A stretch of 64,000 bases of DNA from Cupriavidus agavae (GCF_004217045.1 NZ_SGXM01000001.1:1612001-1676000), one strand, 5' to 3'; counted from the first letter of the stretch, positions 1 to 8,723 are shown. Numbers and translations are program-made. Notes: generated by a model not told the origin, from the letters alone.

Positions 1-100
1 CGAGCGCCCCCATCGCCAGCCCGGCCTGGATCAGGCGGCGGCGCGTCAGCTTCGCGCCATGGTCGCCATGGTCGTCATGGTCGTTGGAATCATTCGGCAT
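1..100 (-). CDS. TorA-like molybdopterin oxidoreductase, N-terminus only (cut by window edge)
   Basis: Only about 33 N-terminal codons are visible. The protein begins MPNDSN and reaches a twin-arginine motif (TRRRLIQAG), so it should be exported folded with its cofactor by the Tat system. The TorD stop codon lies inside the first codons of this gene (ATGCCGAATGA), an 11-base overlap. The TorD/TorA junction at 5018-5028 has exactly the same arrangement, and the TorA there also begins MPN. By synteny this is very probably a second TorA/DMSO-reductase-family subunit, but no catalytic residues are in the window. Its substrate (TMAO, DMSO, biotin sulfoxide or other) cannot be judged. Confidence 0.7.
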   Translation of the reverse strand, partial: MPNDSNDHDDHGDHGAKLTRRRLIQAGLAMGAL

Positions 101-749
101 CGTGGCTCCCTTGTCGTTGTGGGGCCGGGGCTCCCATCCCCAGCAGGCTTTCGAGACATTGCGCAAGTCCGCCGTAGAAGCCGCCGGCATCGTGCCGGCG
201 GCAACCGGCGACAAACGCCGGCATCCAGCCCGCCAGCCGCGTGCGCAGCAGCGCCACGCCTTCGGCATCGCCATCGCGCAGCAACGCCGCGTAGAAGGCC
301 AGTTCGATGGCCGCGTGGTCCGGCGGCTCGCGGCTGTCACCCACGGACAGGTCGTAGCGGCCTAGCAGATCGGCCATTTCGTGGGCGGCCGGGCCGAACA
401 GCTGCGGCGTGGGCTGGCCCGTGGCAGCCGGGCCCGTGGCATGGAAACTCTCGTAGAGCGATACGGCCGGCGGCCCCGCCACGCCTTCGAACAGCCGGGT
501 GTAGGCCACGGAAACATCGAGCGCCACGGTCTCGACGGATCGCTCCGTCCCCCCGTCCAGCCCCCGCCACAGTTCGCGCATGGCGTCGTGGCAGCCCAGT
601 TCGTCGGCCATCGCCTCGCAGACCCGGCGCCCTTCTGGCGTGCGCAGCATCGCCACCTCGGTCACCCCGGGCGGGGCCGCCAGCAGGCCCGCCATCCATT
701 CGAGCATCGAGGCCTGCAGGCTGGCGGCGTCGGCGTCGGCGGTCATCAT
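90..749 (-). CDS. torD: TorD-family molybdoenzyme chaperone, copy 1
   Basis: A 219-residue all-helical TorD/DmsD-family chaperone. The family binds the Tat signal peptide of its partner molybdoenzyme and helps insert the molybdopterin cofactor before export. The family-like stretches are LYESFHATG followed by an FGPAAHEM helix, and a C-terminal PDHAAIELAFYAALL segment that recurs in the second copy at 5018-5686 as ADHVSVELALYAVLL. The start at 749 is chosen because its ATG overlaps the TGA of the upstream cytochrome gene (ATGA), and the copy-2 operon has the same junction. Further upstream in-frame starts would overlap the cytochrome gene deeply. It is the second gene of operon 1 and overlaps the following torA-like gene by 11 bases. 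Confidence 0.85.
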   Translation of the reverse strand: MMTADADAASLQASMLEWMAGLLAAPPGVTEVAMLRTPEGRRVCEAMADELGCHDAMRELWRGLDGGTERSVETVALDVSVAYTRLFEGVAGPPAVSLYESFHATGPAATGQPTPQLFGPAAHEMADLLGRYDLSVGDSREPPDHAAIELAFYAALLRDGDAEGVALLRTRLAGWMPAFVAGCRRHDAGGFYGGLAQCLESLLGMGAPAPQRQGSHDAE

Positions 750-2353
750 GGCTTCGCTCCCCGGGCGGCGGCGCCCACGTCCTTGGCGTGGTACTGCAGC
801 CACGACAGCAGGAGCCGGTACTCGGCATCGTCGAGCGACGTGTAGCGCTTCATCGCCCCGAGCGTGCCGATCCACTGGTTGGCGAGGAAATCCTCGGGAT
901 GCGGCAGCGCGTGGCAGGTGGCGCAGGTAGCGCGGAAGGTCTCGTCGCTGTGGCGCCACAACTGGGCCAGATCGGCGGAAAGACCCTTCTGGGCGATCCA
1001 TACCGTCAGCCGCACCTCATGCCACGACTGGTCCGCGTGTTCGGGCTTGACGGTACGCAAGCGCTGGACCGAGGCAATCGCCTCGGCGGACAGCACCGCC
1101 TGGAGGATGCGCTGCCCCGGCAGCGCGTAGATCACGCTGTCCGAGCCCTCCACCTGCCAGCCATCGACCCGCACCTGCAACCAGCCCTCCTGCCGCGACA
1201 GCACCGTTACCCTGGTGGCGCCAAGCAGCTTGCCGTCCTCGCCCGTGTGCTGCGGGGCCTGGGCGAGCACGAATGGCGTGGGCGAAATGACATAGAGCGC
1301 CTGCGCCCTGGCCTGCTGGTCGGGCGACGCCGCGAGCGCGTCGAGCCGCGACGGCCCGGCGGCCGCGTGTGCCGCTGGCAGCATCACGATCTCGTCGGTC
1401 CGGTTCGGCTTCGGCTGGCCGGCGTTGGGCGCGTCCACCGGCGGCAGCGATTTCAGGTACTCGGCCATGGCGAGCCGGTCGTCGGCATGCAGCCGCGAGG
1501 TGTTGGCGATCACCTCCTTCATGTCGCCGCCCGCCTTCATGGCGATCGGGGTCACGCCTTCGGCCAGATAGCGCGCGATGTCGTGCACCGACCAATACCC
1601 AATGCCGGTCTCGTCGGGCGTGATGTTGGGGATGTAGCCGGTGCCTTCCACATTGGGCCCGCCCGAGAAGCGCCGTCCCAGCGGCACGGCACCCATGGCG
1701 TTGCGCGGCGAGTGGCACTCCACACAGTGTCCGGGGCCCTCCACCAGCGCGCGGCCCCGGTGCCACGCGGCGCTCTTGTCCGGCACGGATGCGTCGAGCG
1801 GCTTGCCATCGAGGAACATCAGCCGCCACAGGCCCACGCCGCGCCGCATCGAGTACGGGAAGTGCAGGTCGTGGTCGGGCGCCGCGCCGACCTCCGGCGG
1901 CAGCGTCTGCAAGTATCCGAACAGATCGCGCAGGTCGTTGGCGGACATGCGCTGGTACGAGGTGTACGGGAACGCCGGGTACGCGTGCCCCTTGTCGGGC
2001 AATACCCCTTCGCGCATCGCCGTCACGAACTGTTCGAGCGTCCAGCGGCCAATGCCATCGCCGGGGTCGGGCGAGATATTGGGCATATGGAAGGTGCCGA
2101 ACGGCGTCTCCAGCGCCCGGCCGCCGCCGAGCAGCGTTTCCTCGTTCTTGCCCGGCGACGCGTGGCACGTGGCGCAGTCGCCGGCCAGGAACATCGTGCG
2201 GCCGTTGGCAAGATCGGGCGGGGCGGCGTCGGGCAGGTCGCGCGAGGCGTGCAGCAGCCGCCAGGTCGACGGTGCCGTCAGCGCGAAGAACGCGCCGATG
2301 GCGATCAGCACGATCACCAGAAGAACGATGCGTGGGGACGCTCTCTTTTTCAT
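746..2353 (-). CDS. Membrane-anchored triheme cytochrome c with TorC C-terminal domain, copy 1
   Basis: A 535-residue electron-transfer protein for the adjacent TorA-like reductase. An N-terminal membrane anchor (about residues 9-28) precedes three CxxCH haem sites at C60-H64, C210-H214 and C477-H481. Residues 50-310 look like the diheme cytochrome subunit of alcohol or gluconate dehydrogenases (FGTFHMPNISPD, YPAFPYTSY, GYIPNITPDETGIG). Residues 350-525 look like the C-terminal part of E. coli TorC: an SH3-like stretch, then the third haem followed by FLANQWIGTLGAMKRYTSLD. The tetrahaem NapC/NirT half of normal TorC is absent. The start at 2353 is chosen because a GGGAGG-type ribosome site precedes it and the membrane anchor follows at once. 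First gene of operon 1. Confidence 0.85.
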   Translation of the reverse strand: MKKRASPRIVLLVIVLIAIGAFFALTAPSTWRLLHASRDLPDAAPPDLANGRTMFLAGDCATCHASPGKNEETLLGGGRALETPFGTFHMPNISPDPGDGIGRWTLEQFVTAMREGVLPDKGHAYPAFPYTSYQRMSANDLRDLFGYLQTLPPEVGAAPDHDLHFPYSMRRGVGLWRLMFLDGKPLDASVPDKSAAWHRGRALVEGPGHCVECHSPRNAMGAVPLGRRFSGGPNVEGTGYIPNITPDETGIGYWSVHDIARYLAEGVTPIAMKAGGDMKEVIANTSRLHADDRLAMAEYLKSLPPVDAPNAGQPKPNRTDEIVMLPAAHAAAGPSRLDALAASPDQQARAQALYVISPTPFVLAQAPQHTGEDGKLLGATRVTVLSRQEGWLQVRVDGWQVEGSDSVIYALPGQRILQAVLSAEAIASVQRLRTVKPEHADQSWHEVRLTVWIAQKGLSADLAQLWRHSDETFRATCATCHALPHPEDFLANQWIGTLGAMKRYTSLDDAEYRLLLSWLQYHAKDVGAAARGAKP

Positions 2354-2479
2354 GGCACCACCTCCCTGGTTGCTGGAGCCCGCTGCCCTCCGGGCATGCC
2401 GTAGTGTTCCCGACAATGCGTCACACAGGGGGAGAGTGTGAAAACGTGAAAAACGACGCCGCAGACTCGGTCCGCGCGC

Positions 2480-2506
2480 AAAAAAACGCCGGTCACTGAC
2501 CGGCGT
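2480..2506 (-). terminator. Rho-independent terminator of operon 2
   Basis: Perfect 10-bp inverted repeat (arms 2486-2495 and 2497-2506, separated by a single base). Read on the minus strand, a GC-rich hairpin is followed directly by seven T residues (the A-run at 2480-2486 on the plus strand). It lies about 30 bases beyond the torA stop at 2539, so it should end the copy-2 tor-like transcript and make operon 1 a separate transcription unit with a promoter somewhere in 2354-2480. Confidence 0.92.
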
Positions 2507-2538
2507 CTCTCATTGGCAATTCCTGACTTTTCAGCGCT

Positions 2539-5028
2539 TCAGCCGCCTGCCCCGCGCGGGGCCTTGAACACCTCCACGGGCGGCGGCGTGCCCTTGAACT
2601 TCTCCACGTCGGCCATCGCCGTGTGCCCGCAATTGGCCTGGGCGAGCTTCGACGTGCCGATGCCGGTAGTCAGGTTGTTCACGTCGCCATACCGGCACAG
2701 CGTGCCCGGCTTGCCACCCTCTGCCGGGTCATACCACGCGCCCTCGCAAACGCGGATCGCGCCGGGCCGGATATCGTCGGTCAGCCTGACCCCGGCCAGC
2801 ATCTGCCCCCGGTCGTTGAACACACGCACGAGGTCGCCATCGGCGATGCCCCGCCTGCGCGCATCCTCCGGGTTCATCAGGCACGGCTCGCGGCCCTGGA
2901 TGGCGTAGCTTTCGCGCAGCACCGTGCCGCAGAGCTGCGAATGCAGCCGGCTCTTGGGATGGCTCGACACGATGTGCAGCGGGTATTTCGTGGTCGGCCC
3001 GCCCAGGCGCTCGATGGGCTCCATCCAGGTGGGGTGCGGCGGGCAGTCGTCGTACTTCATCCGCGCGATGTTGGACGAGTAGATCTCGATACGCCCGGAG
3101 GCCGTACCCAGCGCATTGAGCAGCGGATCGTCGCGGAACGACTTGTGCCGGATATAGCCCTTCGCTTCCTCGCTGATCGGGAAGGCCAGCGGCTTGTTGC
3201 TGTTCCAGAACACGTCGAACACCGGCATTTCCATGCGCTTGCCGCGCGCCTGGACCCGTGCCGCTTCGTAGAACGAGCGAATCCAGCCCATTTCGTCGCG
3301 GCCTTCGGTGAAGGCCTTGCCGGTGCCGAGGCGCTCGCAGATCGACGCGAAGATGTCGTAGTCGTTGCGCGACTCGTAGACCGGATCGATGACCTTGCGC
3401 ATCGCCAGGATGTGGCTCATCGCATAATCGCCAATTCCCTCGATATCGTTGCGCTCGTACGAGGTGGTACACGGCAGCACGATATCGGCATGGCGCGCCG
3501 TGGCGGTCCACTGGAAGTCGTGCACGATGAAGGTGTCGAGCTTCTGCCACGCCTTCAGCATCCGGTTGCGGTCCTGATGGTGCATGAACGGGTTGCCGCC
3601 CACCCAGTACGCCAGCCGCACGTCCGGGTAGTTCGCCCGCCGGCCGTTGTGGTCGTAGGGCTTGCCCGGGTTCTCCAGCATTTCGACCACGCGCGCCACC
3701 GGAATCGTCTCGGTGCCGCCCGCTTCGAGCCACTCCGAGCCCGGCGGCGGCTTGGCGCCGCCGACGATGCCCGGCAGCACCGGACCCGTGGCCGTGGGGC
3801 TGCCGCCATTGGCGTAGTGGTATGTGAAACCATAGCCCCCGCCGGGCAGCCCGATCTGGCCCAGCATGGCCGCCAGCGTCACCATCATCCAGTGCGCCTG
3901 CTCGCCGTGGTGCTGGCGCTGGATCGACCAGCCACCGGCCAGCATGGTCCGCTTTGACGCAAAGCGCCGTGCCAGGTCACGAATCGTATCGGCAGGAATC
4001 TCGCAGATTTCCGATGCCCACTTGGCGTCCTTGGGCACGCCGTCCGACTTGCCGGTCAGGTACGGCACGAAGCGGTCGAAACCGGTGGTATAGCGCGCCA
4101 GGAACTTGGCGTCGTGCAGGTTCTCGGTGTAGAGCGTGTGGGCAATGCCGAGCATCAGCGCCACGTCGGTCTGCGGGCGCGGGGCCAGCCACTCGGCGCC
4201 GAAGAACCGGCAGGTATCGTTGCGCACCGGGTCGATGCAGAGCACCTTGATGCCCTTCTGCTTGACGGCATCCATGGCCGGAAAGGCGCCATGGTCCGGC
4301 ACCTGCCAGCCGATCTGGTTCGTGACCACCGGGTCCGCGCCCCAGAACACCAGCAGCTCGGTGTGCTCCACCACCACCGGCCAGACCGTGGGCTGCTCGT
4401 AGACATCGATCGAGCCAACCACGTACGGCAGGATCACCTGCGCTGCCCCAGTCGAATAGTCGCCGCTGCGGCTTACGAAGCCGCCGTTCACGGTCAGCGC
4501 CCGCGACAGCAGCGTCTGGCAGTTGTGCAGCTTGCCCGGGCTCTTCCAGCCGTACGAACCGGCGAAGATCGACGTCGGCCCGTGCTTGCGGCGCACGCGG
4601 TCAAGTTCCTTCGCCACCAGGTCGAGCGCCTTCTCCCAGCTCACGCGCACGAAATCGCCCTTGCCCCGCCCTGCCGTGTCGGCTCCCGGGCCGTGTTCGA
4701 GCCAGGCACGCCGCACCATCGGATAGCGGATACGGGTGGGGGAATAGATCGAATCCAGCACCCCCGGCAGCATGTGCGACGGGCGCGGATCCTTCTCCCA
4801 TGGCCGCAGGCCCGTCACGCGGCCACCTTCCACCTTGGCGTAGAACGCGCCCCAGTGCGAGCCGGTCAGTATCTCGGCATTGCCGCCCGCGCCCTGCGCG
4901 CGGGCGCCGGCAGCCAGCAATGCGGGGCTGGCGGCGCCGAGTGCGCCGGTAGCCAGGGCGCCCTGGATGAAACGACGGCGCGAGACGCCCGATGCGCCCG
5001 TGTCACGGTAGTTATTCTCATTCGGCAT
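2539..5028 (-). CDS. torA: TMAO reductase-like (TorA) periplasmic molybdoenzyme
   Basis: An 829-residue molybdopterin guanine dinucleotide S-/N-oxide reductase (E. coli TorA is 848). A Tat signal SRRRFIQG starts at residue 16, with likely cleavage after AGARA near residue 45. The stretch GSYGWKSPGKLHNCQ and then SGDYSTGAAQVI matches the TorA/DMSO-reductase family. The serine of GDYSTG (S192) is the expected molybdenum ligand, which separates this family from Cys-ligated nitrate reductases and formate dehydrogenases. GGWSIQRQHHGEQ is also typical. The start at 5028 is the first codon giving a short n-region before the twin arginines. It overlaps the TorD stop by 11 bases. Last gene of operon 2. 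Substrate preference (TMAO versus other oxides) is inferred only. Confidence 0.9.
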   Translation of the reverse strand: MPNENNYRDTGASGVSRRRFIQGALATGALGAASPALLAAGARAQGAGGNAEILTGSHWGAFYAKVEGGRVTGLRPWEKDPRPSHMLPGVLDSIYSPTRIRYPMVRRAWLEHGPGADTAGRGKGDFVRVSWEKALDLVAKELDRVRRKHGPTSIFAGSYGWKSPGKLHNCQTLLSRALTVNGGFVSRSGDYSTGAAQVILPYVVGSIDVYEQPTVWPVVVEHTELLVFWGADPVVTNQIGWQVPDHGAFPAMDAVKQKGIKVLCIDPVRNDTCRFFGAEWLAPRPQTDVALMLGIAHTLYTENLHDAKFLARYTTGFDRFVPYLTGKSDGVPKDAKWASEICEIPADTIRDLARRFASKRTMLAGGWSIQRQHHGEQAHWMMVTLAAMLGQIGLPGGGYGFTYHYANGGSPTATGPVLPGIVGGAKPPPGSEWLEAGGTETIPVARVVEMLENPGKPYDHNGRRANYPDVRLAYWVGGNPFMHHQDRNRMLKAWQKLDTFIVHDFQWTATARHADIVLPCTTSYERNDIEGIGDYAMSHILAMRKVIDPVYESRNDYDIFASICERLGTGKAFTEGRDEMGWIRSFYEAARVQARGKRMEMPVFDVFWNSNKPLAFPISEEAKGYIRHKSFRDDPLLNALGTASGRIEIYSSNIARMKYDDCPPHPTWMEPIERLGGPTTKYPLHIVSSHPKSRLHSQLCGTVLRESYAIQGREPCLMNPEDARRRGIADGDLVRVFNDRGQMLAGVRLTDDIRPGAIRVCEGAWYDPAEGGKPGTLCRYGDVNNLTTGIGTSKLAQANCGHTAMADVEKFKGTPPPVEVFKAPRGAGG

Positions 5029-5686
5029 GGTGACTCCATTCTTGTGATTCGAGGCCCGGTGCGTGCTGCAGCAGCACGCCGAGCAGACTGGCGACGGCGC
5101 CATGAAACCCGCCGGGGTCGTTCAGGCGGCACAGTTCGATCAGCGCGGGCACCCAGCGCGACAGCCGCTCGCGCATCAGCGCGATGCCATCCGCGTCGTG
5201 GCGCCGCAGCAGCACCGCGTACAGCGCAAGCTCCACCGACACGTGATCGGCGGGTTCGCGCTGCGATGCCAGCGAGACGTCGAAGCGCACCAGCAGTTCG
5301 TTCATCTCGTCGACTGCGCAGCCGAACAGCCGCGCGGCCGGCCTGGCCGGGTCGTCCGCGTAGGCGCTTTCATAGAGCGGCACGGTCGGCGCGCCCATGA
5401 CACCCTCGAACAGGCGGGTCCAGTCCACCGCGATGTCGAGCGCCAGCGTCGACGCCGGCCCGGCCGCCAGCGCCGCACGCAACTGGGCGATGGCCGCCCT
5501 GGCGTCGAATTCCTGCGCGATGGCGTCAAGCAGCACCTGTCCCTCCGGCGACTGCAACTGCGCGATGGTCGGCTCGCTCGGCGGCTCGTCGAGCCAGGCG
5601 GCGATCCGTTCGAGCATCGCCGCGCAGATCTCGCGTGGCGCCCAGTCCGATTTGTCCGGTTTGTCCGGTTTGCCGTGCCCGATCAT
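5018..5686 (-). CDS. torD: TorD-family molybdoenzyme chaperone, copy 2
   Basis: A 222-residue TorD-family chaperone for the TorA encoded immediately downstream. It resembles the copy at 90-749 in length and in several blocks (RLFEGVMGAPTVPLYES here, RLFEGVAGPPAVSLYES there). Outside these blocks the two have drifted well apart, so the duplication is old or the copies were acquired separately. The ATG at 5686 overlaps the TGA of the upstream cytochrome gene by four bases (ATGA). The 3' end runs 11 bases into torA, so translation of all three genes is probably coupled. A lysine/aspartate-rich N-terminal extension (GKPDKPDKSD) is absent from copy 1. Confidence 0.88.
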   Translation of the reverse strand: MIGHGKPDKPDKSDWAPREICAAMLERIAAWLDEPPSEPTIAQLQSPEGQVLLDAIAQEFDARAAIAQLRAALAAGPASTLALDIAVDWTRLFEGVMGAPTVPLYESAYADDPARPAARLFGCAVDEMNELLVRFDVSLASQREPADHVSVELALYAVLLRRHDADGIALMRERLSRWVPALIELCRLNDPGGFHGAVASLLGVLLQHAPGLESQEWSHHAE

Positions 5687-7293
5687 TGCGCCCTGCCGTG
5701 CGGTGTCTCGTCGTGCGCTCCGCCCACGTCCTTCGAGTGGTTCTGCAGCCAGGCCAGCATCAGCCGGTACTCGGCATCGTCAAGCGACGTATAGCGCTTC
5801 ATCGCCCCGAGCGTGCCGATCCACTGATTTGCCAGATACTCGTTCGAATGCGGCAGCGCGTGGCACGAGGCGCACGACTGGCGATAGGTCTCGTCGGCAT
5901 GCTTCCAGAGTTGGGCCAGGTCGGCCGACAACCCGGCGGGCTGGATCCACACCGTCAGGCTCGTCTCGTGCCAGTCCTGTCCGGTTTCGGCGTCGCGCAC
6001 GGTCTGCTTGCGCTCGGCCCTGGCAATGGCTTCGGGCGACAGCACCGCCTGCATGATCCGCTGGCCCCTGAGCGCGTACAGCGCACTCTCCGATCCGTCC
6101 TGCTGCCAGCCATCGACGCGCACCTGCATGCGGCCGCCGTCGCGGGCCAGCACGGCCACGCGCGTGGCGCCGAGCAGCTTGCCGTCCTCGCCCGTGCCGC
6201 CGGCCTCGATCGTGAACGGCGTGGGCGCCACCACGAACAGCGCGTCGTGCCGGGCCAGTTCGGCGGGCGGCGCCGCCAGCGACGCCAGCCGGGACGGCCC
6301 CGCGTGGCTGCGGTCTTCCGGCAGCAGTACCACCTCCCCCGTCCGGTTCGGTTGCGGCGCGCCTGCATTGGGCGCATCCACGCCGGGCAGCGACTTCAGG
6401 TAGACCGCCATCGCCAGCCGGTCACCCTCGGACAGCCGCGACGTGTTCATCACCACTTCCTTCATGTCCCCGCCGGCCTTGATGCCGATTGGATTGACGC
6501 CTTCCTCCAGGTAGCGGGCGATGTCGTTGACCGACCAGTAGCCGATGCCCGTTTCGTCCTGCGTGATATTGGGGATGTAGCCAGTACCCTCGGGGTTCGG
6601 GCCGCCCGCGAAGCGTTTGGCGAACGGCACCGCGCCCATCAGGTTGCGCGGGGAGTGGCACTCCACGCAGTGCGCCGAGCTTTCCACCAGGTACCTGCCG
6701 CGGTTCCATTGCTCGGTCTGCGTCGGGTCGTCCTCGACGGGCTTGCCGTCAAGGAACGCCAGCCGCCACAGCCCCACGCCGCGCCGGATCGAGAAAGGGA
6801 ACCTCAGATCGTGGTCAGCCACCTTGCCCGGCACCGCCGGCAGCGACTGCATGTAGGCAAACAGGTCGCGCAGGTCGTTGGCCGACATGCGCTGGTATGA
6901 CGTGTACGGAAAGGCCGGATAGGCGTTGCCCTTGCCGGGGATCACGCCTTCGCGCATGGCCATGATGAACTGTTCGAGCGTCCATCCGCCGATGCCGTCG
7001 CTGGCGTCCGACGAGACGTTGGGCATGTGGAAGGTGCCGAATGCTGTTTCCAGCGAGCGCCCGCCGCCGAGCAGGGTTTCGTCGCCCTTGCCCGGCGAGG
7101 CGTGGCACGTGGCGCAGTCGCCGGCGAGAAACTGGATGCGCCCGTTCCTGAGATCGGGCACGGATGCATCCGGGACATCGCGTGCGGCGTGCAGGAGCCG
7201 CCAGGTGGATGGTGCCGTGAGCACCAGGAAAGCGGCGATGCCGATGACCGCCACGGCGGCGATCATGATCAGGGACCTTCTTCTCGTTTTCAT
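5683..7293 (-). CDS. Membrane-anchored triheme cytochrome c with TorC C-terminal domain, copy 2
   Basis: A 536-residue paralogue of the cytochrome at 746-2353 with the same build: membrane anchor (about 9-27), haem sites at C60-H64, C209-H213 and C474-H478, a diheme dehydrogenase-type front half, an SH3-like stretch (GEDGKLLGATRVAVL) and the TorC-like tail YLANQWIGTLGAMKRYTS. It presumably takes electrons from the quinol pool or another cytochrome and passes them to the TorA at 2539-5028. The start at 7293 follows an AGGTAA-like ribosome site and is immediately followed by basic residues and the anchor. An upstream extension to 7371 looks non-coding. First gene of operon 2. I could not identify its promoter. 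Confidence 0.86.
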   Translation of the reverse strand: MKTRRRSLIMIAAVAVIGIAAFLVLTAPSTWRLLHAARDVPDASVPDLRNGRIQFLAGDCATCHASPGKGDETLLGGGRSLETAFGTFHMPNVSSDASDGIGGWTLEQFIMAMREGVIPGKGNAYPAFPYTSYQRMSANDLRDLFAYMQSLPAVPGKVADHDLRFPFSIRRGVGLWRLAFLDGKPVEDDPTQTEQWNRGRYLVESSAHCVECHSPRNLMGAVPFAKRFAGGPNPEGTGYIPNITQDETGIGYWSVNDIARYLEEGVNPIGIKAGGDMKEVVMNTSRLSEGDRLAMAVYLKSLPGVDAPNAGAPQPNRTGEVVLLPEDRSHAGPSRLASLAAPPAELARHDALFVVAPTPFTIEAGGTGEDGKLLGATRVAVLARDGGRMQVRVDGWQQDGSESALYALRGQRIMQAVLSPEAIARAERKQTVRDAETGQDWHETSLTVWIQPAGLSADLAQLWKHADETYRQSCASCHALPHSNEYLANQWIGTLGAMKRYTSLDDAEYRLMLAWLQNHSKDVGGAHDETPHGRAQ

Positions 7294-7488
7294 GCGGTTA
7301 CCTCGTTGAGCAATCCGTGATTGCCCGTAACCGTATGCCCTGCCGCCAATGTTGTTATTGACCCTCGGCAAGCCTTGCTATGGCCGCGATAGTCTGAGGC
7401 AATCTGCCCCCGCGGCCTTGCGCCGCGTCATGGTCACGCCCGCGGCCGGCGTCGCGCGCAGGCGACAGCCGCCGGGGGCCGGCCCCGC

Positions 7489-8424
7489 TCAGGTGCCCTG
7501 CACCGGCATGCAGGTCGAGGCCAGCAGTTGCTCGTAGATGAAGCACTGCAGCAGGGTCAGCTCACGCTCGCCCAGCGCGTCGAATGCCACGCCGAACGCC
7601 GGGAACTCGTCATCGTCCTGCGACGGCGCGCTGCGCACCGCGCCGTCGACCGTGATCTCGGTATCGAGCGAGGCCGTGCGCAGCTGGAAGCGCAGCCGCA
7701 CGCGCTGGCCCACGGCCGGCGCCGGAGAAGACGTCTGCACCAGCGCGCCGCCCGTGCTCAGGTCGGACAGCAGGCCCAGCCGTGCCAGCCCTTCGCTCAT
7801 GCAGGAGTCGAGGCACGCGGTCGGCGGCAAGGCGGCGGCGTCCGATGCCGCGTCGTCGGCGCCTTCCAGGTTTTCCACTAGATAGGCGGCCAGCCGGGTT
7901 GGCACCCGGGCGGCCCGGCGCACCGGCATCTGCTCGGTCTGGGCCGGCGCCGACAGCACCAGGTAGCGGAACGGGCTGCGGCACACCGCCGTCACCGTGG
8001 ACGTGAAGCTGTGGATGGCGTGGCCCGAGAAGCCGCGCAGCAGCAGGTCTTCGCCGGCGTTGATCGTCAGTTCGCGGCCGCCCAGCGTGGGCCAGGTCAC
8101 GAACAGGCCGTGCTCGATGAAGCCGATCAGCCGGCTCGCGGCGGCGCGTGCCGTGTCGCCGGGCGTCTTGACGTGCAGCAATGTGCCGACCTGGAGCCCG
8201 AGCGGCCCGGCGGTCAGCCGCGACGCGCCACGGGCGTCGGGTTCGTTGCCGGCCTCGGGCATGTCGTCCGGGCGGCAGACCGTGCCGTGCCGGAACATCA
8301 GCGCGAGGTCGCGCGCATCGGGGATGATGCTGCCGCTGCCAAGCATCAGGTTGCCCTGGCCGTCGAGCAGCGACCACGGCAACGGCTGCCCGACGGGCAG
8401 GTCCTGCGGAGTCAGAGGGATCAT
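7489..8424 (-). CDS. YcgR-like PilZ-domain c-di-GMP effector (flagellar brake type)
   Basis: A 311-residue protein with an N-terminal YcgR-like beta-barrel (about 75-165) and a C-terminal PilZ domain. The PilZ c-di-GMP signatures are visible: the RRAARVPTR arginine motif at the domain junction and DLSTGGALV (the DxSxxG motif). Proteins of this architecture slow flagellar rotation or alter secretion when c-di-GMP is high. An extra 60-residue head (LLDGQGNLMLGSGSII) precedes the usual fold. The start at 8424 has a GGAGAG ribosome site. An upstream start at 8523 is possible but adds an Ala/Pro/Arg-rich stretch that looks non-coding. It is single and not in an obvious operon. The target is unknown. 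Confidence 0.82.
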   Translation of the reverse strand: MIPLTPQDLPVGQPLPWSLLDGQGNLMLGSGSIIPDARDLALMFRHGTVCRPDDMPEAGNEPDARGASRLTAGPLGLQVGTLLHVKTPGDTARAAASRLIGFIEHGLFVTWPTLGGRELTINAGEDLLLRGFSGHAIHSFTSTVTAVCRSPFRYLVLSAPAQTEQMPVRRAARVPTRLAAYLVENLEGADDAASDAAALPPTACLDSCMSEGLARLGLLSDLSTGGALVQTSSPAPAVGQRVRLRFQLRTASLDTEITVDGAVRSAPSQDDDEFPAFGVAFDALGERELTLLQCFIYEQLLASTCMPVQGT

Positions 8425-8690
8425 GGCGGATGGCTCTCCATGAAGCGCCGCACCGGCGCGGGCAGGCGCCGGTGCGAGGAAATCGATGAGATCGGGCCGG
8501 CACATGGGCTTGGCCGTGCACAACCCGGATGTGTCAGCTATCGACAGTTGTCCGTGAACCTTGACCCCCCGATGGGGGCATGATGCGGCGCCCCGCCATC
8601 GCCCCCGGGCCTCGCGCAGCGTCGGCGGAAGGCAAACGGGCCTTGACCCAAGCCAGCCTACGTCGCAAAATCGCCAAACGCAAAAAAAGC

Positions 8691-8707
8691 TGTCAGACAG
8701 CCTGACA
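8691..8707. promoter_or_regulatory. Palindromic candidate operator before the FadR-type regulator
   Basis: Perfect inverted repeat TGTCAG-N5-CTGACA, ending 16 bases before the regulator start at 8724. A second overlapping palindrome (CTGTC-A-GACAG) shares its left half. GntR/FadR-family repressors usually bind short palindromes of this size at their own promoters, so autoregulation and control of the downstream dehydrogenase are likely. No experiment supports this here. Confidence 0.55.
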
Positions 8708-8723
8708 TCCGAACGGACGTTCC

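Noticed and set aside
59..2404. 781-codon open frame on the plus strand
   Set aside because: Antisense to torD copy 1 and cytochrome copy 1, Arg/Pro-rich, no family resemblance.
7475..7486. Terminator after the YcgR-like gene
   Set aside because: GGGGCCGGCCCC is a perfect palindrome with no loop and no T-run. In DNA this GC-rich such palindromes are expected by chance.
8566..8578. CCCCC-GAT-GGGGG hairpin upstream of the FadR-type regulator
   Set aside because: Short, three-base loop, and no T-run or conserved riboswitch features. Not enough to call a regulatory element.
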